Shown here in pieces: positions 11,388-15,197 of a stretch of DNA of 15,197 nucleotides (the stretch's first letter is position 1; every line of letters begins with the position of its first letter). Source of the DNA: Rodentolepis nana (Eukaryota; Platyhelminthes; Cestoda; Cyclophyllidea; Hymenolepididae); the NCBI GenBank assembly GCA_900617975.1, contig UZAE01012360.1, forward strand, positions 1-15,197, written 5' to 3'. A program made the position numbers and the translations under genes. The notes beneath the pieces are model-generated. The model ran no database searches and was not told the origin of the DNA. It was given only the letters and a program-made list of their open reading frames with translations.

Positions 11388-11388
<1 letters not shown>

Positions 11389-11418
<30 letters not shown>
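11389..11418. repeat. AT dinucleotide microsatellite, interrupted
   Basis: There are thirty bases of alternating A and T, broken once by an extra A near 11399-11400. It explains the Tyr-Ile repeat in the minus-strand frame at 11276-11500, which is therefore not a gene. Confidence 0.95.
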
Positions 11419-11599
11419 TGAGAGTATGATTTATTGAACAATTCGCATCACTGTTAAATGAATGCTTTAGTAAGTGACTAGCTTGCAGCAAATACAGCAA
11501 AGAAAATTTAGGATCCTTTAATAACTAACAAATATACACCGTATTTTATTTTTCTCAGATAATACAATTATTAAAATTTTCTAAATGTTATTTCTTTTT

Positions 11600-12440
11600 C
11601 AGCTTAATTACTTTAGCTTTAACGCATTACGTTTTTTGTTAGTGCACACTATAGAAGAATATCCCAAATATTCTTCTTTCATTTCTGGTTCTCACAATTG
11701 ATAAAGGAAAAAATATAGACGCCAAGATTCAAGGAAGCAAAGCTTACGGATTATTCAGAAATGTTACCATGGTTATACGTCCAGTACACGAATTCTCTGC
11801 ATACATGCCACAATCGGAATCATTTGGATCTGTCTGGCTGAAAAAAACGTTTTCACCTGGACCGTTACTTCAATAAGTGCTGCATTGGACTGTACAGTAC
11901 TCAAAGTCAGAAACATTAAGTGTTACCCTAAGGTTTCTTCAGATTTATTGAATTGCCTGATACATGAATAAAATCAAGATTCTGGAGTGTCAAAATCTTT
12001 TTAGGTTTCCAAAAAAGAATCATGGCTATAAAGGTACACCAAAATTTTTCCTGTCGAGTGGCCTATTGTGTGGCATGCATATTGACCCTAAAGGAAAATC
12101 GGAAATATGTATATCTATGAAAAAGTGGAAAAAGATTGTTCTCCAACCGAACAAAATCCGCTTAAATCCCCATGGAGCTCCAAATTAGAGCCAGACTCCA
12201 TTTCGCAAACCAGTACCTGCGTCATTTCCGTAGTACTGACTTGCAAATTTAGCTGCAGTATAGCCAACCGGTAACCAATGTTTCAATAACACCCAATTTA
12301 ATTTGCTTAGACTCAAGTTCCAACACATCCAAAACTTTAAATCTTGAAATTGATTATGAGAGATGAACAAACTATTCCAGCTGACACAGCAGTTTGCATG
12401 TAAGATCCTTGTGATAAATGGTAAAATGCATTTTCACAAA
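11600..12440. other. less A+T-rich block with overlapping open frames, origin unknown
   Basis: Compared with its flanks this block has more G+C and fewer stop codons. Plus-strand stop-to-stop frames are 11655-11873 (73 codons), 11705-11968 (88 codons, no ATG) and 11964-12188 (74 codons, starts ATG). A minus-strand frame runs from 12433 down to 12188 (82 codons). Translations look more mixed in composition than elsewhere in the window, for example a plus-frame segment reading FGSVWLKKTFSPGPLLQ and a minus-frame segment reading VGYTAAKFASQYYGNDAG. None matches a family I recognise. A pyrimidine-rich acceptor-like string ending CAG lies just before 11603. The frames on opposite strands overlap or interrupt each other, so a functional single-exon gene is unlikely. 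A decayed mobile element, old pseudogene, small exon or conserved non-coding block are all possible. Confidence 0.25.
11653..11677. repeat. perfect 10-bp stem-loop
   Basis: AGAAGAATAT (11653-11662) pairs without mismatch to ATATTCTTCT (11668-11677) around the 5-nt loop CCCAA. It sits near the left edge of the less A+T-rich block. No adjoining gene suggests a role as a terminator. Confidence 0.6.
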
Positions 12441-12808
12441 TCGGTTAGGTATTTGCCCTGTTTCGAATGAAAACACTTATTAAATTAAAATTTAGTAATT
12501 AAATAAATCCAAAAATATCAAAGATTGTTGTTAATTTAGTTATTGTATCTTTTTATTGCTGGTTTTCATGCAGCTGTAACATAATATCTTTTGATTATAC
12601 ACATAAATACTTAATACATATCCTGTTTTGCTATTTGGCTTTACCATTAGTTAAATATAATTTATGGAAAGCATTAGTTCATGAAAGTTTATTAATAGAA
12701 CCATTATTTGAATTACTTTTCATGCTTTAATTACGCAAAGCCCTGAAACTAGCATTAGAGCGATTTAAATTCTGATAAAGACTTAGAACATTAGACCAGT
12801 CAAAATAA
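12441..12808. other. gene-free A+T-rich stretch before retroposon copy 4
   Basis: No coding or RNA feature was seen. A loose inverted repeat, AAAGCAT near 12668 and ATGCTTT near 12722, is the only structure noticed. Confidence 0.5.
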
Positions 12809-12817
12809 TTTTAAATA
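12809..12817 (+). repeat. candidate 9-bp target-site duplication, left copy
   Basis: TTTTAAATA here is repeated at 13123-13131, exactly flanking retroposon copy 4. The interval between them starts with GAGGTGTACGATTGATTT and ends after the (AAAT)n tail, as a retroposed insertion should. The word is short and A+T-rich, so chance is not excluded. Confidence 0.45.
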
Positions 12818-13122
12818 GAGGTGTACGATTGATTTACCTTCCCGTGGTGCACCCTGGGCAACGTTTACTCATACGCCAAAAAGTCTATCAAACCGGCAAT
12901 TGACTTCTGACTTCAAACTATCGTCATCCCACTGCATGTCATATTTTGCCACTTTCACAGTACTCATCTTACCATTTCTTTGCCTGTCAATATTCTTCCC
13001 CCCCCCCCCCTAGACTTTTTGTCACTTTGATGTTCCTCCTTCTCTCCGTAAAGCCCGTAATTAGCTAAAGGGTAAATGATAACTATCAAAAAGCCTGCCG
13101 TTTGAAATAAATAAATAAACCT
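12818..13122 (+). mobile_element. SINE-like retroposon, copy 4, full length
   Basis: The head GAGGTGTACGATTGATTT aligns with the head of copy 3 (GGGTGTGCGATAGACTTA), so both copies start at the same place. It has CGTGGTGCACC at 12843-12853, the ACCGGCAATTGACTTCTGAC region, TTTCACAGTACTCATCTTACC near 12954, a shortened middle replaced by a run of 13 C (12998-13010), AAAGCCCGTAATTAGC near 13050, and GCCGTTTGAAATAAATAAATAAA at the end. Length is about 300 bp. No tRNA-like A and B boxes are evident in the head. This is the best copy for defining the boundaries of the family. Confidence 0.87.
12998..13010. repeat. homopolymer run of 13 C inside retroposon copy 4
   Basis: Thirteen consecutive C replace part of the pyrimidine-rich middle seen in the other copies. 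Such runs expand and contract readily and are error-prone in sequencing, so the exact length should not be relied on. Confidence 0.9.
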
Positions 13123-13131
13123 TTTTAAATA
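13123..13131 (+). repeat. candidate 9-bp target-site duplication, right copy
   Basis: TTTTAAATA matches 12809-12817 on the other side of retroposon copy 4. Confidence 0.45.
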
Positions 13132-13303
13132 AATTGTCTTATATTTTGCAACAATTTTGAAGTTTCATAAAAGTTATTTCAACTACAAATTTTATCGTGG
13201 CATGAAAATAATTATTTGATAATTTTGAGCTTTCTGCATCGTGACAGAACTTGTCTAAGTGCGGCTTTAATGTTAAATATAATGCTGCTTCACTTCTAAG
13301 ATG

Positions 13304-13331
13304 ACAACTTAGTCAAATGAAGCTAAGTTGT
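13304..13331. repeat. perfect 9-bp stem-loop, extendable
   Basis: ACAACTTAG (13304-13312) pairs perfectly with CTAAGTTGT (13323-13331) around a 10-nt loop. Beyond a small internal loop, TCTA (13295-13298) pairs with TAGA (13335-13338). The result is an imperfect hairpin of about 44 nt, shorter than a typical animal microRNA precursor of 60-80 nt. Confidence 0.55.
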
Positions 13332-13354
13332 TCGTAGAATAATACTTTGTCAGT

Positions 13355-13370
13355 CCACCTCCCCCTCCCC
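13355..13370. repeat. C-rich tract with G-quadruplex/i-motif potential on opposite strands
   Basis: CCACCTCCCCCTCCCC contains 13 C in 16 bases, within A+T-rich flanks. The complementary strand has G runs of 4, 5, 2 and 2 separated by single bases, which can form at least a two-tetrad quadruplex. Whether it does so in cells cannot be read from sequence. Confidence 0.6.
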
Positions 13371-13934
13371 ATTTTTTACGAATTATACAGATGGATTGAA
13401 AGCAGGATTTGAGTATTTTGAAAAGATAGCAAATTCTAGAGCTAATTTCGTTTTTAGAGCATTTATAACCAATTTATTTTCAATAAAACAAATTTCATAA
13501 TCAGAAAGAGATCAGTGAATGGAATAAATCATTTGGTTGTAATGGAAAGTTGAAATTATTACCGGCATGCATATGGATTTCTTAGGAATTGTATTAACTG
13601 ACAACTCTTTTAATTTTGCATTGCAATGCGCTTATTTAACTATCCATGAACGAATCGATTATTTTACACTTCTTACTTAAAATACAGTGGGAATGTTTTA
13701 AGCTCTAATCCCCTTTCATTGAGTTAGCCTATAAATCCGCTGTGAATTTATGCGCTTAAAGGGTGTAGCTTTGAGTTAACCGCAAAAAAGAGTTAAATAA
13801 ATCCTAAAATATCTATTTCATGGCATCTTTATCAAGAATTTTGTTAAAAAATGATTAATTCTTTAATACTTTATGTGGTATCAAGTAAAATATGGCGGAA
13901 CAACTGACAAATTTATAAGCATGTATGAATAAGA

Positions 13935-13936
<2 letters not shown>

Positions 13937-13967
<31 letters not shown>
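13937..13967. repeat. TA dinucleotide microsatellite
   Basis: Thirty-one uninterrupted bases of alternating T and A. Long perfect tracts of this kind are highly mutable and can extrude cruciforms. Confidence 0.97.
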
Positions 13968-13969
<2 letters not shown>

Positions 13970-14196
13970 ACTATAATTGAACAGTCCATTATGATCTTCA
14001 TATTAAATTTTAATTTTCAGACGCATTTCAAACCCTTGGTTAAACAATGTGTTTTCAACAATTCTTGTCTACTCAAACTGAAAAAAATGATTTATCACTT
14101 TCAAGGGTGCTTATTGACACTTATCTTTAGCTGAATTCAAATTCAAATACAATCAGGAAGGGAATTATAGCAAAGGCAAAAATTTTGCACTCTCCA

Positions 14197-14219
14197 AAAC
14201 AATGGCGCCGCCATTGTTT
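14197..14219. promoter_or_regulatory. G+C-rich 23-nt palindrome with start-context ATG on both strands
   Basis: AAACAATGGCG (14197-14207) and CGCCATTGTTT (14209-14219) are perfect inverted arms around a single C. Each arm contains ACAATGG, a consensus SOX site. The minus-strand reading AAACAATGGCGGC closely matches the YY1 motif (AAnATGGCGGC), which in animals often overlaps first-exon start codons. TGTTTAC (14216 onward) matches the forkhead core, and an octamer-like ATTTGCAAA follows. Each strand has ATGG with A at -3 and G at +4. The minus-strand frame encodes 23 residues beginning MAAPLFWRVQNFC (14214 down to 14143); the plus-strand frame encodes 16. I call it a candidate promoter/first-exon or enhancer element, not a gene. 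Confidence 0.3.
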
Positions 14220-15197
14220 ACGCATTTGCAAAAAATAAAGTTTGAAGTCTAGAACTAACCAAACTAAACTCAGTTGTGTCTCAAAAGCTGCCTACAGTTT
14301 TATTGGGAAGGTACTTAAAGTCCCTTAAACTGCATTAACACGCATCATGACTCACACCACTTAACTGTACCATTGCATGACCGAACATAATTGATTTCTT
14401 TTATGATCTACAAATGTTGCTTGAGGTTCAAGCCTCTCAATTATAAGTGAGTTTGCGAATCACAAACTAGACAGCACCTTCAGAGCGTTGAAGCCATTGA
14501 AATAACGTTTTTAAGGGTATATATGTATCCAATTTGAATAGTGTAGATGATGTCTAGAACATTTCTGTTGAAAAATGCTTGACAGTGAAATACTTCTCCT
14601 AGAGTTTTATGCAATTGATAACTTCTATTTCTTCTTTGCGTGTTGGTGACTGAATGTTATTCAATTGCACCTAGATTACTGAAAATAATTGAATCAAATT
14701 TTAAGATATCTTTGAATAATATATCAAAACTTTGTAAAATTGGCTGCATTCTATTAGTTTCAAACAGTATTTCTGCTTAAAGTTATGTATAAATGAGCAT
14801 ATTTCACAAATTCTAAAATAGCATATTGCCTGAAAGTTTTAACAATAGGATTACAAAAGTGGGATTCGCTTTTTGTGTAGACTAAAGTTTGCAGTTACTG
14901 TTTTTACATTACTTAAATATTTAAAGAGCATTGCTGTTTGATTCTAAAAGCTGCCTTCTAGTGTAATGTTGTCTTCTCCTGTTGTGTCCGAAATCGGCGA
15001 AGTGAATCTGTGACAGCCGCGAATGAAGGAAATTGTATAAGCGATGGAAAAGGCTGTTAATAATTCATGCAAAGTTTCTCGTGCAGAGTAAAATACACTG
15101 GGTTTGTCAAAAATTGTTATTACCCTCTATAATCCGATTCGGCTCTACTTACAATAACTCTAGCTTGTTAATTGGTACGGATTACAAAGTTTAGTCT

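Larger units (their letters stand above)
5533..11388. other. gene-free A+T-rich stretch between retroposon copy 3 and the AT microsatellite
   Basis: Open frames here on the minus strand (5740-5949, 6311-6514, 6718-6936, 10805-10996) are 63-72 codons long. Their translations are rich in Phe, Ile, Leu, Ser and Asn and carry no recognisable domain; I treat them as chance. The stretch holds two fold-back structures (8081-8201 and 8575-8612), a 12-bp perfect palindrome ATAGTATACTAT at 8543-8554, and a short direct-plus-inverted repeat at 8928-8964. It also has scattered homopolymer A/T runs, such as the nine A near 7164. No RNA gene or transposon protein was recognised. Confidence 0.6.
13132..15197. 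other. gene-free stretch at the right end of the window
   Basis: No gene can be supported. The plus-strand frame at 13925-14134 starts with Tyr-Ile repeats encoded by the TA microsatellite and has no recognisable domain. The stretch holds a stem-loop (13304-13331), a C-rich tract (13355-13370), the TA microsatellite, the palindrome at 14197-14219, an AP-1-like TGACTCA (14348-14354) and a CpG-richer patch (about 14985-15060). From about 14160 onward the sequence has somewhat more G+C and more mixed composition than the central part of the window. That fits proximity to a regulatory element or exon but does not show one. Confidence 0.55.

Noticed and set aside
10805..11500. Minus-strand open frames at 10805-10996 and 11276-11500
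   Set aside because: They are short, without recognisable motifs, and the second translates the AT microsatellite.
11553..11603. Two pyrimidine-rich strings ending in CAG that look like splice acceptors
   Set aside because: Such strings are common by chance in T-rich DNA, and no matching donor or convincing exon could be paired with them.
13925..14134. A 69-codon plus-strand open frame
   Set aside because: Its N-terminus is a translation of the TA microsatellite, and the rest has no recognisable features.
14417..14440. tRNA B-box-like GGTTCAAGCC within a small dyad
   Set aside because: The T-stem pairs poorly, no A-box or acceptor stem lies upstream at the right distance, and no CCA-adjacent structure can be folded. 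It is not a tRNA gene or clear tRNA-derived SINE head.
1..15197. CRISPR array, bacterial operon, phage or integron-type system
   Set aside because: There are no regularly spaced repeats, no ribosome-binding-site-led gene series and no long coding frames. The (AAAT)n-tailed dispersed repeats and composition indicate animal nuclear DNA.

Overview
This window is A+T-rich, gene-poor animal DNA. I find no protein-coding gene, rRNA, tRNA, CRISPR array or bacterial-type operon that the sequence supports. The only long open frames either lie inside a dispersed repeat or are short frames with low-complexity, Phe/Ile/Leu/Lys/Asn-rich translations, as expected by chance in A+T-rich DNA. It reads as intergenic or intronic sequence of an invertebrate. 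The dispersed repeat, with a head containing CGTGGTGCACC and a tail ending TTTGAAATAAATAAATAAA, resembles from memory short retroposons that are abundant in cephalopod, especially octopus, genomes. That assignment is an inference and was not searched.

Layout: (1) 1-634 holds two same-strand copies of the repeat about 135 bp apart; the first is cut by the window edge. (2) 635-5056 is non-coding A+T-rich sequence with small palindromes and paired motifs. (3) 5057-5532 holds a minus-strand copy of the repeat with an internal partial duplication, and a stem-loop abutting its A-rich end. (4) 5533-11388 is non-coding sequence with two notable fold-back structures, at 8081-8201 and 8575-8612. (5) 11389-11418 is an AT microsatellite. 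It is followed by a locally less A+T-rich block, about 11600-12440, with several overlapping open frames of about 73-88 codons on both strands. None matches a protein I recognise. (6) 12818-13122 is a fourth copy of the repeat, plus strand, with a plausible 9-bp target-site duplication and a 13-C run. (7) 13123-15197 holds a strong stem-loop (13304-13331), a C-rich tract, a TA microsatellite (13937-13967) and a G+C-rich 23-nt palindrome (14197-14219). The palindrome places an ATG in good initiation context on both strands, and overlaps YY1-, SOX- and forkhead-like motifs.

No genes can be said to work together here. The best-supported biology is a discrete retroposon-like family with four copies, one of them rearranged. 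The most interesting non-repeat signal is the palindrome at 14197-14219, a candidate promoter, first-exon or enhancer element. All palindromes and hairpins were found by eye, and no statistics, alignments or database searches were run.
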